A stretch of 53,290 nt of DNA from Pseudobdellovibrionaceae bacterium (GCA_016719575.1 JADJYV010000010.1:1-53290); one strand, 5' to 3'. Positions 35,880-45,397 are shown, numbered from the stretch's first letter. Notes: generated by a model not told the origin, from the sequence alone. A program made the numbers and translations.

Positions 35880-36269
35880 ATGAGAATTTCAATTTTATAT
35901 CCTGTGATTTCTTTATTGCTTGCAGGCTGTGCCTCCATTAACAGTGTTTCTCTAACGCCAATTCCACCGGAGAGAAAAAATCAAGTTCGGACAGAGAGAG
36001 GTAAGGTTATTTTCTTGGGTTTTAATTTTGACAATGATTTTGTCGATGACGTCGTTGAGGATCTCAAAAGACAGTGTCCAAACGGCAAAGTCACAGGTCT
36101 TTTAACCAAAGACGAAAATATAAATTATTTTCTATTTTTTGTATGGAAAAAACAAATAACGGTAACAGGGTATTGTGTTCCAATGACTTCAGTTAGTTCC
36201 AATAAAGGTAAACCTAGAGGGACAGCTTCGGAAGAAGGCACCCAAAATGATGCGAGCGAGTTACAGTAA
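35880..36269 (+). CDS. Lipoprotein, second of three related in tandem
   Basis: Protein of 129 residues with lipobox LLAGC (Cys17). It repeats the DLKRQCPNGKVTGLL and ITVTGYC blocks of the previous gene. Start ATG 35880 is two bases after the previous stop; its own stop overlaps the next start by one base. The C-terminal ~25 residues are Ser/Thr/Glu-rich and probably disordered. Co-translated operon member; function unknown. Confidence 0.7.
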   Translation: MRISILYPVISLLLAGCASINSVSLTPIPPERKNQVRTERGKVIFLGFNFDNDFVDDVVEDLKRQCPNGKVTGLLTKDENINYFLFFVWKKQITVTGYCVPMTSVSSNKGKPRGTASEEGTQNDASELQ

Positions 36270-36592
36270 TGCGGCTTAATAAACTCATTTTTTTTAGTTT
36301 GCTGACTTTTATCTTTGTTGGCTGTACGCACAGTTTACACGTGGCTCATGTGAGTGACTTTTCTCCTACATTTAAAGAGTACAGTAAGGGTGAGTTGGTT
36401 AAGGCGAGAGCTGAGCAGTTTACTGTTATGGGGATTGTGACAGATACCAACTACGTTAACGATGCCTATACGAAGCTCTTAGCAAGCTGCTCGGGCGGAA
36501 GCATACAAGGGATAACAACTCAGTATTCTACAAGCCACGGGTTCTTTTCATGGACCAACGTCATTGATATGCAGGGGCTATGTATTCGGTAA
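36269..36592 (+). CDS. Lipoprotein, third of three related in tandem (TRL-like)
   Basis: Protein of 107 residues with lipobox FVGC (Cys19). The remainder, VMGIVTDTNYVNDAYTKLL then CSGGSIQGITTQ and DMQGLC, resembles the TRL-like family and is a more distant version of the two proteins before it. ATG 36269 overlaps the upstream stop (TAATG). Function unknown. Confidence 0.65.
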   Translation: MRLNKLIFFSLLTFIFVGCTHSLHVAHVSDFSPTFKEYSKGELVKARAEQFTVMGIVTDTNYVNDAYTKLLASCSGGSIQGITTQYSTSHGFFSWTNVIDMQGLCIR

Positions 36593-36677
36593 TGAGTAAA
36601 CGAGAAGTCTAAACTCTGTTGATGATAGTTTCTTAAAAAAATCAGAATGGAATCGCAATACAGAGCAAATTTGTTGT

Positions 36678-37646
36678 CTATTTTTCAATGAGATCCAATG
36701 AGCCAATATCGTACTTCAGAACGCCATTTGTGTCTTGATAGGACAGAATAACATAACCATCGACAACAAAATCACGAGCAATCTTTCCGCGATATTTACT
36801 TCCATTGATTGCAACATAGGACACAAGGTCCCCAAGTTTTAACGACGGAGATATTTTTTGAAGACTTTTGATTTCATGAACCGATCTAAACTTATAGGTT
36901 GAGATAATATTGTTGGCTGGGATGGAGCTGTCAGAGACCCACTCCCCTCGAGGGTCGTATTTCGGATTGCGAAGATTATATTTATCGTAAAGAGCCTCTG
37001 CACTCGTTAAGGACAGTCCTTCAGTTGAAATTTCATCAATTTGGATATATTGATTTTCCCGCCCCAAGTTATTGGCAGTTGCTTGGCGAGTGATCTTAAC
37101 AATATGTGCGAGATCGTCATGAATGCCAACCACAATGCTATTTCTGGGGCTCTTTGGATTAACATTGTCTAAATAAGAATATTCTAAAGCCCTGGCCTCT
37201 TGCGCTGGGACTTGAACACTCTTTCCTTCTGCAAATTTATACTCTACCAAACCCGTGGCTTGATTGTACTTCGCTTTCTCTGAGTTTAAAACCTGATCTC
37301 CCTTTCGATCAAAACCAGAGAGGTGACCCAGTTGATCAACAGTATCGCTTTCTAACGTTTTCAATGTCACACGCCATTTCGAGTTCTTTGAAACTCTTGG
37401 CACTCGAATTCCCTCGACTTCGATAAACCCTGCAAAAGTTTGGATTGATTTTCTCTCGATCGCAGCACTCAAGGTCTCGCTATATTGTGCCCCTTCAAAG
37501 AGGCGGACTGGTATCTGCCGCAAGTCAGAAATTGCGCTCGATTTCTCAGAAAAAACTAGAGAGCAAGTCTGTCCATTTGCTTTGGAAAACACCAGGGGGG
37601 TGAGCGCCAGCAGTGCGGCTGTGATATAGGCTCTCGCTCTAAACAT
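36678..37646 (-). CDS. Secreted protein of unknown function
   Basis: Protein of 322 residues from ATG 37646, with GGAG upstream; a TTG at 37667 is an alternative. It has a signal peptide (AYITAALLALTPLVFSKANG). No recognised domain follows in the main body; the C-terminal ~55 residues (LGDLVSYVAINGSKYRGKIARD…) look like an SH3/KOW-type barrel. It stands alone, opposite in direction to the lipoprotein trio. Confidence 0.65.
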   Translation of the reverse strand: MFRARAYITAALLALTPLVFSKANGQTCSLVFSEKSSAISDLRQIPVRLFEGAQYSETLSAAIERKSIQTFAGFIEVEGIRVPRVSKNSKWRVTLKTLESDTVDQLGHLSGFDRKGDQVLNSEKAKYNQATGLVEYKFAEGKSVQVPAQEARALEYSYLDNVNPKSPRNSIVVGIHDDLAHIVKITRQATANNLGRENQYIQIDEISTEGLSLTSAEALYDKYNLRNPKYDPRGEWVSDSSIPANNIISTYKFRSVHEIKSLQKISPSLKLGDLVSYVAINGSKYRGKIARDFVVDGYVILSYQDTNGVLKYDIGSLDLIEK

Positions 37647-37852
37647 AAATCCAACTCCAACTCTCAAGGTGATTTAAGTACTCATTCAGGCCCTACACCT
37701 GTAAAAAACTTATACAGATATTCACTCCAGGGCTTTTTTAATTGTACAAAGCTACCTAGAACTATCTAACATGCAATCGGAGTGCCAATCTATGGTGCTG
37801 AAGATCCCGTTTCCGGTTTTAAGCGGGGTTGGGCCATTTGAAAAAGAATTCG

Positions 37853-38092
37853 TCAGTGAGGATGACCCAGATGCAAGCGTCTCAGACCTGACTTTTTTGC
37901 TGCCAGTTGATTGTGGGCTCTGCAGAGAATTCGCAGGTTTTCTGCTCTGTGCTCTCCCCCTAATGCTAGAGGCTTTATGTGGTCCACCTCAAGCTGGAAA
38001 TTGGCTTGTCGTAAAAACACGCGCAAGAGAAAAATTCGTTTCAAAGTAAATAACTCAAAAATGCCGCAATGTTTATTCACTGGGAAGCTCAA
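37853..38092 (-). pseudogene. C-terminal remnant of an HNH endonuclease
   Basis: The C-terminal half reads VDHIKPLALGGEHRAENLRILC and RAHN, the core of an HNH nuclease (DH…GG…N…C..HN). The preceding stretch, which should hold the first Cys pair, is basic and unlike a functional HNH protein, and the continuation upstream is broken by stops in all frames. No ribosome site or good start is visible. I read it as a decayed gene. The 37647-37852 and 38093-38335 flanks hold nothing I can identify. Confidence 0.55.
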
Positions 38093-38335
38093 ACTTCGCC
38101 CTAAAATTGCTGTGAGCCTTCTTATTCACCCCGGATCAATCCGGAGAACCGAGCTGAATTGAAGTGTGTTGGAGGTTGCTGAAACGCAAACAGAGCTGTC
38201 GGATGAATATCAACTCCAACCAAACAACAGGCACAGGCAAATATAGGAGCGGATAGCCCATCAGTGGGATATGCGCCAATGAAAAGAATGGCAAAAAGCC
38301 ACCCTATCGCAGGAAGGTTTGTCTTAAATCATTTC

Positions 38336-38740
38336 TTACTGCAATTTCCGAACACAAAGGTAGTTGAGGAGAACCTCGTCATGAGACGACTTCTGCACCA
38401 TGCTAAAAAGGCCGTCTGCCGAATCTGCATGTTCGTCCAAAAAACGAGTTTCTAAATAGAGATCCAAGGTCTTATAGGGATTTTCTCCGGGAGATTCAAT
38501 TCTGTAGAGAATATGTTGATCCGCGCCAGAATCCTGGTGAGTTGTGATTCTATTACCCATCAAAGGCTCGCTATGTGAACCAAGAAATAGAAAAATTTTA
38601 TCTTGATTGAGCTGCAGTTTAAAAACTGAAAGATTTGAATTATTTTTAATGGTGGCAGCGCATTTATAATTCAAAGGTTCTGCCGAAGCCACCATGCCCA
38701 GTGTTAGAAGAACGATCGAGATTCCTAATAAATTCTTCAT
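38336..38740 (-). CDS. Small secreted protein of unknown function
   Basis: Protein of 134 residues from ATG 38740 with GGAGA upstream. A signal peptide ends at about residue 20 (LTLGMVASA). The mature part has two Cys (one near each end, CAATI and NYLCV), suggesting a disulfide, and alternating strands. Same strand as 38798-39172, which lies upstream, so both may share a transcript. No family recognised. Confidence 0.65.
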   Translation of the reverse strand: MKNLLGISIVLLTLGMVASAEPLNYKCAATIKNNSNLSVFKLQLNQDKIFLFLGSHSEPLMGNRITTHQDSGADQHILYRIESPGENPYKTLDLYLETRFLDEHADSADGLFSMVQKSSHDEVLLNYLCVRKLQ

Positions 38741-38797
38741 ATTTCAAAGTCTCCATGTTTTAAGAGTACAAATTGCAGCGAGTACTGAAAGTCCCGC

Positions 38798-39172
38798 TTA
38801 TTTCAATCTCACCGCGTAAGTAAATCGCCCCTCTTCTTGAGTCTCTACGATTTCAACATTAGAAGCCCATTCGATGCGATAGGCTGACCAAAAACCATCT
38901 TGGTTAACTTTTTCCCCAAGTGTGCCGACCACTGTCGAGGCTCCGTTCGAGAAACACAAAACTTGAGCGTCCTTCGTGACACTGATTTTTCGGCAACTCT
39001 CGTCCATCCTCATATCAAGGGTTACATCCAAAATTAAGTGGAACAAAAACGGACTATATTCGCGGTCAGCGATATCGTAAAGTGCCACGACACTTTTCAA
39101 CGTAGGAGCATAGGGATTTGCCAGGGCTATCTGAGAACTTAATGCGATGAAAACAAGAAAGGCTCTTAACAT
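38798..39172 (-). CDS. Small secreted protein of unknown function
   Basis: Protein of 124 residues from ATG 39172, which has GAGGAG seven bases before it; the start at 39187 lies before that site. A signal peptide (LRAFLVFIALSSQIALA) is followed by two Cys. The gene begins next to the T/G homopolymer region at 39239, so its upstream DNA may be misassembled. It precedes a similar-sized secreted protein gene on the same strand. Confidence 0.65.
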   Translation of the reverse strand: MLRAFLVFIALSSQIALANPYAPTLKSVVALYDIADREYSPFLFHLILDVTLDMRMDESCRKISVTKDAQVLCFSNGASTVVGTLGEKVNQDGFWSAYRIEWASNVEIVETQEEGRFTYAVRLK

Positions 39173-39238
39173 TTTATTACTCCTCATTAAAATTTTGCTG
39201 AGTGTATATGATTAAGCGTTGTTTATCACCTGTAATGA

Positions 39239-39625
39239 TTTTTTTTGGCCGCCGGGGGGTTTTTGGTTTTTTTTTTTTCTTTTGTGGGGGGGGGTTGGCG
39301 GGGGGGGGCTTGGCCTTTTTTTTCCTTTTTTTGGAGCGTGGGGGGGGGGGGGGGGGGGGGGGGGCGGGGGTTTTGGGGGCTTTTTTTTTGTTTTTGATTG
39401 GTTTTTTTTATTTTTTTTTTTTTCTTTTTGGTTTTTGGGTTTTTTTTTTTTTTTTTTGTTTTTTTCTTGTTTTTTGTGGCTTTTTTTTTTTTTTTTTTTT
39501 TTTTTTTTTCTTTTTTTTTTTTTTCGCGTTGGGGGTTTTGTTGGCCTGTTGGGTTTTTTTTTTTTTTGCTTTTTTTGTTTTGGTTTTTTTTTTGGTTTTT
39601 TTTGTTTGCCGGTTTTTTGGGTTCG
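39239..39625. other. T/G homopolymer stretch, probable assembly or base-calling artefact
   Basis: About 390 bases consist almost only of T and G in long runs (up to ~20 Ts and ~20 Gs), with rare C and almost no A. It starts and ends abruptly in ordinary sequence. Such composition leaves several frames open simply because stop codons need A (or T on the other strand), so the Phe/Gly- and Lys/Pro-rich open frames here are not evidence of genes. Dark-cycle G calls or low-quality read ends can yield this pattern. The bases from 39626 to 39878 are ordinary but hold only short open frames (for example a stretch reading KLKQRLVAQGRNCLHFDFRN) that may be remnants. Confidence 0.75.
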
Positions 39626-39878
39626 GGGCGGTTTTCGTTGACGTTCGTGAACTTTTTACCAAAATAAGTTCTTTGTTGGCCGGTCCTCATCCAGGTATTT
39701 TGTTACGCATGGAAGTGAAGGTGGATTCGGTGACTTCTGGAAACTGCCAGATGCCTCATGTTGGATAGCCCGTTTGGGGGCCGAACGTCGATGTAAGGAA
39801 GCTTAAGCAGCGCTTAGTCGCTCAAGGCCGTAACTGCTTGCATTTTGATTTTCGTAATAAAGAAGATCAGGTCGTTCG

Positions 39879-42452
39879 TTAGTCGTTGAACTTAATACGA
39901 TGCCATTCGAAGCCAGTGGTTAGAGTGTCATTCGAGTTGACCGGTATACCGCGAAAGAAGATGGCGTCTACAGTGGGCTGATAGACTCCATTGATATGTT
40001 CATAGTTGACCCAACCACTTGGCGTGACATCACTCCACGTGTCTGTAGAAAGTGAATAAATCATAATTTTACTTCCAAGGAAGACCAGCCTGTTTCTCTT
40101 CGTATCGTGGACGAGTTGTGGAAAGTAGCCCCAACCGGAAGTAGGTATCGGCTGCAATTTTGCAGTCACTTTCATGGTGGGAATGTGAATTTTATAGAAA
40201 ATGGTCGTTGTACTGCCTTCACTCACCCGGGCCCCAAGATAGAAGTATTCGCCAATACAGACTGATGAATTTCGCGATCGATCGATACCAGATATTCCCT
40301 GGCTGCCCATGTTGTACACTGACAATTTCCATGGCGTTGCCGAACCACTTGGAGTTCTTTCTATGAGAGTCAAATCATTTACGGAGCGTCCGTAGCCACC
40401 GCCGGAGTTACCAAACCAAACGCCTTTGTCCAGATCCTTGCACCAACCAACTGACGGATTGAATGCCGTTTCCTGAGAAGGGTTGGCATCTTTTACGAAT
40501 TGACTCCAAGTTTTTGTTAAAGGGGCCCTATCTCCGTAGGTCCATTGATTGACGTTGAAATCAAATACTCCGTGTCCTGCCCACACCGCCTTGTTTTCAG
40601 AAGGAATGTAGATGGTTGGATGATTGTCGTAATTTGAAACGTAAAGATTACGTCCATTGTACTGATCTCGTGGACTGTTCGACTGAGTCCAAGGGAAAGC
40701 AACAGAAACTTTAACTGACCCCGGTGTTGAAACTGGATCAATGATATTCATAGCATTCGATTGTTCAGGGAGGTGATTTCCTGTGCCAAACGAGGCAATC
40801 GTTCCGTTATTCAAAAGAAATACAGACTCCCAAGAGACGCCGCCATTGTGCCCATCATTTGGCTCTTTTGCCATGCGATAGGTGACGGTCGGAATACTCG
40901 AAGCGGTCACGGGCACTTCCCCACCGATGACGGTCGGAGGGACGACCACAGGGGTTGGTGTTGCGGTCGGCATTGGTGCTGTAGTAATTGACCACGTATG
41001 CGAAACCGTTGTTTGATTGGTTGCCTTATCGATGGCGAGTATTCGCAGGGAGTGAGTGCCTGGAGCAAGGCCTGTGAAGTTTTGGGGTGACGTACAAGTT
41101 GAATAGGCAGAAGAATCCAATTGGCACTGTAAGCTTGCAACTCCGGAAGAAGTATCGCTTGCCGAAAATACAAAACTGGCAGAGGTCTCGGTTGTCGATG
41201 TGGCGGGAGCCTGCATGAGGCTGAGAACTGGCGGCGTTATATCCACTAACCAAGAAAAGGATGCCACAGCGGATTCGTTTCCAGCATTATCAGTGGACTT
41301 AACTTTTAGAACATGCATTCCATCGGTCAATGCCGAAAGGCTTTTTGGTGAACTGCAAGTAGCAAATGCTCCTGAATCGAGTGCGCATGAATAGCTCGCA
41401 ATTTGCGATCCCGCATCGGTCGAATTGAACTGGAAGGAAGCTTGGGTCAAACGGCTTGGGTTGGTGATGCTCGTAGAAATAACGGGCGCGGCGGGTGGGG
41501 TAAGGTCTATGGACCAAGAATACGAAACTGACTGACTGAGGTTGCCAGCAGTATCTCGACCACGAATAAAGAATGAGTGTTTGCCTTCGGTCAGACCCGC
41601 ATAGGACTTCGGAGAGACGCAGGCAGAAAATACGCCATTGTCGAGCTGACATTCGAATTGCGTGATCACTTGACCATCATCCATTCCATTAAAACTAAAA
41701 TCAGGGGACGTATTTTTAGTAAGGGCAGCTGGAGTTGTTAACAGGTTAAGGGAGGGCGCCGTAGTATCAACTTTCCAGGTAAAAGAATACTCGTCGCTCA
41801 TATTCATCGCGCGGTCGAGGGCCCTGATCTTAATAGCATGAGTGCCCTGTGAAAGTGCGCTGACATTCATCGGGGATGTGCAGGCAGAGTAGACCCCTCC
41901 ATCGATCGCACACTCGGTCCCGGTCACACCACTGAGTCCATCGGTAGCAACAAATGTGAATGAGGTTGACGTTGCCCCGCTGATCGCAGCGGGAGTTTGC
42001 GAAACAGCAACGACGGGTTTGGTTCCATCAATTCGAAACTGAGCGATCAAAGGTTCCCCTCTTTGATTGGCCGAATCTTCAATGTTGATAGTTAGAACGT
42101 AGTCACCATCAGTGAGGTCCGTGTAACTGGCGGTCCCGGACCGACAATCCACCGACGGCAGGTTGCCGAGGTGACAGGTGGCGCTCTTCAAAGAAAGTTT
42201 TGGATCGATATTAATGTTGAACTTGAGATTGAAAGTTCGCGACGAGGATAGTGCCGGGACGGCACTTGCAAGAGAGCTGGCTGGCGCAGAATAGGAAATG
42301 CTTTCGCTGGCAAGATCGGCACCGCCATTGATGGTTTCAAAATTTCTACTGCTGCAGTTTTGAAACGCTGGAATCAGAATCGTTAAGGTTGCGAACCCCA
42401 GGATCCATCGGCGCGACAAAACGGTCGAAAAAAATCGATGCCGACGATTCAT
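39879..42452 (-). CDS. Ig-repeat lipoprotein with a C-terminal beta-propeller-like region
   Basis: Protein of 857 residues from ATG 42452 with GAGGGGG upstream. The lipobox is AFQNC. Modules: an N-terminal module at ~60-150, four ~90-residue Ig-like repeats (TxPxVxVSQTPAA…, Cys pair, FxWxVD endings), then ~320 residues that look like a kelch or galactose-oxidase-type propeller: NNGTIASFGTGNH, TIYIPSENKAVWAGHGVFDF, KRNRLVFLGSKIMIYSLSTDTW. The first five modules match 29086-30768. Likely surface-exposed, perhaps binding sugar or another polymer; the ligand is unknown. Confidence 0.8.
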   Translation of the reverse strand: MNRRHRFFSTVLSRRWILGFATLTILIPAFQNCSSRNFETINGGADLASESISYSAPASSLASAVPALSSSRTFNLKFNINIDPKLSLKSATCHLGNLPSVDCRSGTASYTDLTDGDYVLTINIEDSANQRGEPLIAQFRIDGTKPVVAVSQTPAAISGATSTSFTFVATDGLSGVTGTECAIDGGVYSACTSPMNVSALSQGTHAIKIRALDRAMNMSDEYSFTWKVDTTAPSLNLLTTPAALTKNTSPDFSFNGMDDGQVITQFECQLDNGVFSACVSPKSYAGLTEGKHSFFIRGRDTAGNLSQSVSYSWSIDLTPPAAPVISTSITNPSRLTQASFQFNSTDAGSQIASYSCALDSGAFATCSSPKSLSALTDGMHVLKVKSTDNAGNESAVASFSWLVDITPPVLSLMQAPATSTTETSASFVFSASDTSSGVASLQCQLDSSAYSTCTSPQNFTGLAPGTHSLRILAIDKATNQTTVSHTWSITTAPMPTATPTPVVVPPTVIGGEVPVTASSIPTVTYRMAKEPNDGHNGGVSWESVFLLNNGTIASFGTGNHLPEQSNAMNIIDPVSTPGSVKVSVAFPWTQSNSPRDQYNGRNLYVSNYDNHPTIYIPSENKAVWAGHGVFDFNVNQWTYGDRAPLTKTWSQFVKDANPSQETAFNPSVGWCKDLDKGVWFGNSGGGYGRSVNDLTLIERTPSGSATPWKLSVYNMGSQGISGIDRSRNSSVCIGEYFYLGARVSEGSTTTIFYKIHIPTMKVTAKLQPIPTSGWGYFPQLVHDTKRNRLVFLGSKIMIYSLSTDTWSDVTPSGWVNYEHINGVYQPTVDAIFFRGIPVNSNDTLTTGFEWHRIKFND

Positions 42453-42589
42453 AGAATTTCCCCCTCAAAAACCTTCAAATGGTCATTTAAGATCCCGGCT
42501 GGAGGTACCGAACGCTAAAGTTGGCCTTAAGCTGAAATCCTTGTAACATTTTAGAGCAATTTCGCGGTTTTTCAAGAGTCGTCTTTAAG

Positions 42590-42617
42590 TGATCTCAAAA
42601 TGATCTCAAAATGATCC
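42590..42617. repeat. 11-bp tandem repeat in an intergenic region
   Basis: TGATCTCAAAA occurs twice head to tail (42590-42600 and 42601-42611), followed by TGATCC. The 345-bp interval 42453-42798 holds no gene I can identify; it separates the Ig-repeat gene from the secreted protein at 42799 and must contain the promoters of both. Confidence 0.7.
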
Positions 42618-42798
42618 AATTCGACAACAGGGGCTTAATACGGGTGGGCCCACATTATATGACCATTTTTATGAAAGGTGATCCAACCGAAAAAATAGGA
42701 CTATCAGAGAGGGATTGACTCCTGGAGACAACGAGTGGATTGTTGAATCATCGGGTTGATCTATTTGATTGAAGGTTAATCTTTTTCTGGGAGATAGG

Positions 42799-43584
42799 AT
42801 GAGAGTAATTTTTGGACTAGCGTTTCTAAATTTTATTTCGATGGTCGCCTTTAATTCAGATTCTTTTGCTATGAAAGACTCATTTTTAAGGGTTCCTCCT
42901 CTCAACGGGCATCTAGAAAATTTAACGACGTTATCACGAGAGCAAATTCAAGTTTTCGTTCATGGTTCCACATACAAACAGACATTTGGAGATGGCTCAA
43001 AAAGATGCACAACCAAAGAATCTAAGCCATTGATTTTAAACTCAGACGACACTTTTGCTTTAACTGAAGAATTGATTGTGCCCCCTTGCAAGGATGGCTG
43101 GCCAAATGGATCAAGCGGAAGCATCAAGTTCAGTTTGAATCCCGAAAAATCTCCTGATGCCTGGAAGCAAATTAAGGTTCTTGGATATTATTCTTCAAAA
43201 ATAAGAGGCCCCTACCCAAAGGAGTTTACTTTGGTGGAAATGCCAGAACTTTTCATTCCAATCACAATGGATGATAACTCCGACCCAATTGAGTGGCTCA
43301 AAAAGAATGGCAGTTCTTTTTTGATCATGCTGACTCCTGCCAATGGAAGCGCTAAGGGCATTCAAATTAATGAGGATGAGAATATTTCCCAAGGTACGGC
43401 CGTCTTGAGCCTGAAACGTTCTTTCTTCAGTTTTCCGATGACCTCTGATACCGAGATGGTTATTACTGTTACGGTTGGCCAGCTAGGTCTTGGAAGAATT
43501 TTTTATAGCTCACAACGACATATTGCCCTTAAGGAGTTAGTTACTTATCTATCAAACCTTCCTGTGGTTCTTAGGTCGAAATAG
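42799..43584 (+). CDS. Secreted protein of unknown function, donor of a copied fragment
   Basis: Protein of 261 residues from ATG 42799, after GGGAG (42789-42793); the ATG-side extension to 42769 lacks a site. A signal peptide ends near SFA. Two Cys pairs occur in the first 100 residues, and the rest is strand-rich (TEMVITVTVGQLGLG). Bases 43449-43478 are identical to 45591-45620, where no gene fits. No family recognised. Confidence 0.65.
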   Translation: MRVIFGLAFLNFISMVAFNSDSFAMKDSFLRVPPLNGHLENLTTLSREQIQVFVHGSTYKQTFGDGSKRCTTKESKPLILNSDDTFALTEELIVPPCKDGWPNGSSGSIKFSLNPEKSPDAWKQIKVLGYYSSKIRGPYPKEFTLVEMPELFIPITMDDNSDPIEWLKKNGSSFLIMLTPANGSAKGIQINEDENISQGTAVLSLKRSFFSFPMTSDTEMVITVTVGQLGLGRIFYSSQRHIALKELVTYLSNLPVVLRSK

Positions 43585-43906
43585 CAAATTCATTTTCTTA
43601 TGGCCCTAGCTTAGAAAAGTTCCGGACTGCAAAAGATCTTTCAGAGCGTCTGTGTTTGGCAATCGAGAAAGCTGAAGGGGTTCTTTACGCTACCGGTCTC
43701 AAGAATTCTGACTCACAGAATCTTGGGAGAACCGCCACGTGACTGAAATGGACTGTCCTTTGCGTAAAAATGTTTGGTATGTAATTTCTTTAAAATTATT
43801 GACCATATCATACTTAGAGCGTTTTTTAGTCAACACGCACCTTGAGGCTGTGTTAGATGGATATTTTTGACCTCAATATGTTTTGGACACTCAGCAAGGG
43901 GTTTTT
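43585..43906. other. Intergenic stretch with a possible gene remnant
   Basis: A 54-codon frame at 43578-43741 without a start (…LSERLCLAIEKAEGVLYATG…) reads like protein and may be a decayed gene end. A hairpin at ~43702-43725 (AAGAATTCTG with CAGAATCTT) has no T-run. Nothing else is seen. Confidence 0.3.
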
Positions 43907-44407
43907 ATGAAGTCTTTTTTCTCGGTTATTTGTTTGATATTTGTTTCTTCATATAGTTTTGGTTCACAAGAAAAGCTGATTGATGGTAATTATTTTTCAA
44001 AAGACAATAGTCTTTGTGGTGCAAATTTAAAGAATAGCAATTCATCGCTATTAATTACTGGAATTGATTCCGGACAATACTGTGGTGATAGATCAACTTA
44101 CAAATTCATTAAAGTGTCTGATGGTCATTTTTATAGAGTGAACTTCAAGACAGTCGTCAACAATGAAATCATAAGCAAATGTAAACCAACTTCAATAGAC
44201 AGAACACCATGTTATCCACAGACAATTTTTTATTCGAACGATGGATTACTTCAAATTGAAATTGGTGATGAATTATTTGATTCGATTAAAATTAAAACTT
44301 TAAGTGACACCAGTTTTGAGATGGTACCGACAGCTCAGCACATCAGAAATGGGCAATTGGTTAAAGAGTCTGAATCATTAATTACAATATTTAATCTAAA
44401 GAATTAG
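43907..44407 (+). CDS. Secreted protein of unknown function
   Basis: Protein of 166 residues from ATG 43907 with AAGGGG 5 bases before it. A signal peptide (FFSVICLIFVSSYSFG) is followed by a strand-rich mature part with four or more Cys. The segment has a lower GC appearance than the core genes. No family recognised. Confidence 0.6.
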   Translation: MKSFFSVICLIFVSSYSFGSQEKLIDGNYFSKDNSLCGANLKNSNSSLLITGIDSGQYCGDRSTYKFIKVSDGHFYRVNFKTVVNNEIISKCKPTSIDRTPCYPQTIFYSNDGLLQIEIGDELFDSIKIKTLSDTSFEMVPTAQHIRNGQLVKESESLITIFNLKN

Positions 44408-44450
44408 TTTCGAATTAAACCCATAATTCCTATGGTCATTTGGCTCAACA

Positions 44451-44473
44451 AGACCCTCGCCAATCGAGGGTCT
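44451..44473 (+). terminator. Strong hairpin, possible terminator without a clear T-run
   Basis: AGACCCTCG (44451-44459) pairs perfectly with CGAGGGTCT (44465-44473) around CCAAT. It is 44 bases after the stop of the secreted-protein gene, the expected place for a terminator, but the following bases are not T-rich. A second hairpin (CCCGAGAC/GTCTCtGGG) lies at ~44676-44706. Confidence 0.45.
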
Positions 44474-44514
44474 GTGATCTAAAAATGTTATTTTTTAAGC
44501 GGAAAGTTGTGCCA

Positions 44515-44585
44515 CCCTACTTCGAAGGGTACGAAACCAGCGGATTCAAACGTAACGTCGAATATCAATGCAGCCGCAATTTACT
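44515..44585 (+). repeat. 71-bp exact copy of part of the 46977-47390 gene
   Basis: These 71 bases are identical to 47241-47311, inside the secreted-protein gene 2.7 kb downstream. Here they lie in a gene-free interval (44408-44797), in a short open frame without a ribosome site. The rest of the donor gene is missing, so this is a pasted fragment, not a gene copy. Confidence 0.9.
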
Positions 44586-44797
44586 GACCAGCCGTTCTAG
44601 ATTGGACGAACCACTCACCGTAACGAGATTTTATCAGGTTGAGCACGCCCATGCTTCTTCCTAGTAGATAAAAGACCAATGCCCCGAGACTTTTAATGGT
44701 CTCTGGGTCTTGGGGAATTTATTTAAGTCTTTGTCTTGGTAATCGCGAAGTGAGATTAATCTTAGTTAAATATTCATTGAAGAACTTCTATCACTTC

Positions 44798-45397
44798 TTA
44801 TTGTTCTGAAACACAGCGGACCGAGATACCGTTTACATAACGAAGGTGTTCTAAAATACTGCCTTCAGATCTTCCGGTATTGTGCCACACACCACGCGAA
44901 AAAAAGAAAGCCAAGGTTTGAGTTGTACCGGGTGTTGATGTCCAAAAATAAGCATACTCATCCGTTTCTCTAAAAATTGCCTGCATATCGTCGTCACCCT
45001 TATTCGTGAGGACCAACTCGCCATTACCTAATTCAGTATATTCAAAATCTCTCATCAAGCTTTCGTATTCGAACTTTGTTGGTAATCTCGCACCGATTAT
45101 TTGGCAGTTTTTTGCAGCGTTTGAGTCATCAATTTTCACCTGATAGGTACCGTCCGCCATAGCTTGAAACGTGCATTTAGCTCGATCAAAATCACCATGT
45201 CTATTTACGCACCCATTCGTATAGTACCCAGGAAGGGAGGCGCTCCAAGACAAATTGTTTTTTTTATCCCGGTAAACGGGCACAAACTTTAGGCCAGGAA
45301 TAAATGTATCAATTGGATAAGGTGAGATTATCGGATGAGCGTTAGTCTGAGAAATAAATCCACATACGATAACTAGGGATAAAATTAAAAATTTCAT
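44798..45397 (-). CDS. Secreted DUF1566-like protein
   Basis: Protein of 199 residues from ATG 45397, with AAAAGGTG upstream; the upstream frame to 45556 is an extension without a site. A signal peptide ends at TNA. The C-terminal ~100 residues fit DUF1566/Lcl-type domains: GARLPTKFEYESLM, YFWTSTPGTTQTLAFFF and NGISVRCV. Such domains occur in secreted or surface proteins of unknown binding function. Four Cys in the mature part. Confidence 0.65.
   Translation of the reverse strand: MKFLILSLVIVCGFISQTNAHPIISPYPIDTFIPGLKFVPVYRDKKNNLSWSASLPGYYTNGCVNRHGDFDRAKCTFQAMADGTYQVKIDDSNAAKNCQIIGARLPTKFEYESLMRDFEYTELGNGELVLTNKGDDDMQAIFRETDEYAYFWTSTPGTTQTLAFFFSRGVWHNTGRSEGSILEHLRYVNGISVRCVSEQ

Noticed and set aside
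37771..38162. Plus-strand open frames over the HNH remnant
   Set aside because: They are antisense to the recognisable HNH core and have no own support.
39226..39690. Lys/Pro/Asn-rich open frame on the minus strand and Phe/Gly-rich frames on the plus strand
   Set aside because: Created by the T/G-only composition, which contains almost no stop codons; there is no ribosome site and no plausible fold.
44440..44664. 74-residue open frame
   Set aside because: It only holds the pasted 71-bp copy of the 47-kb gene, with no ribosome site.
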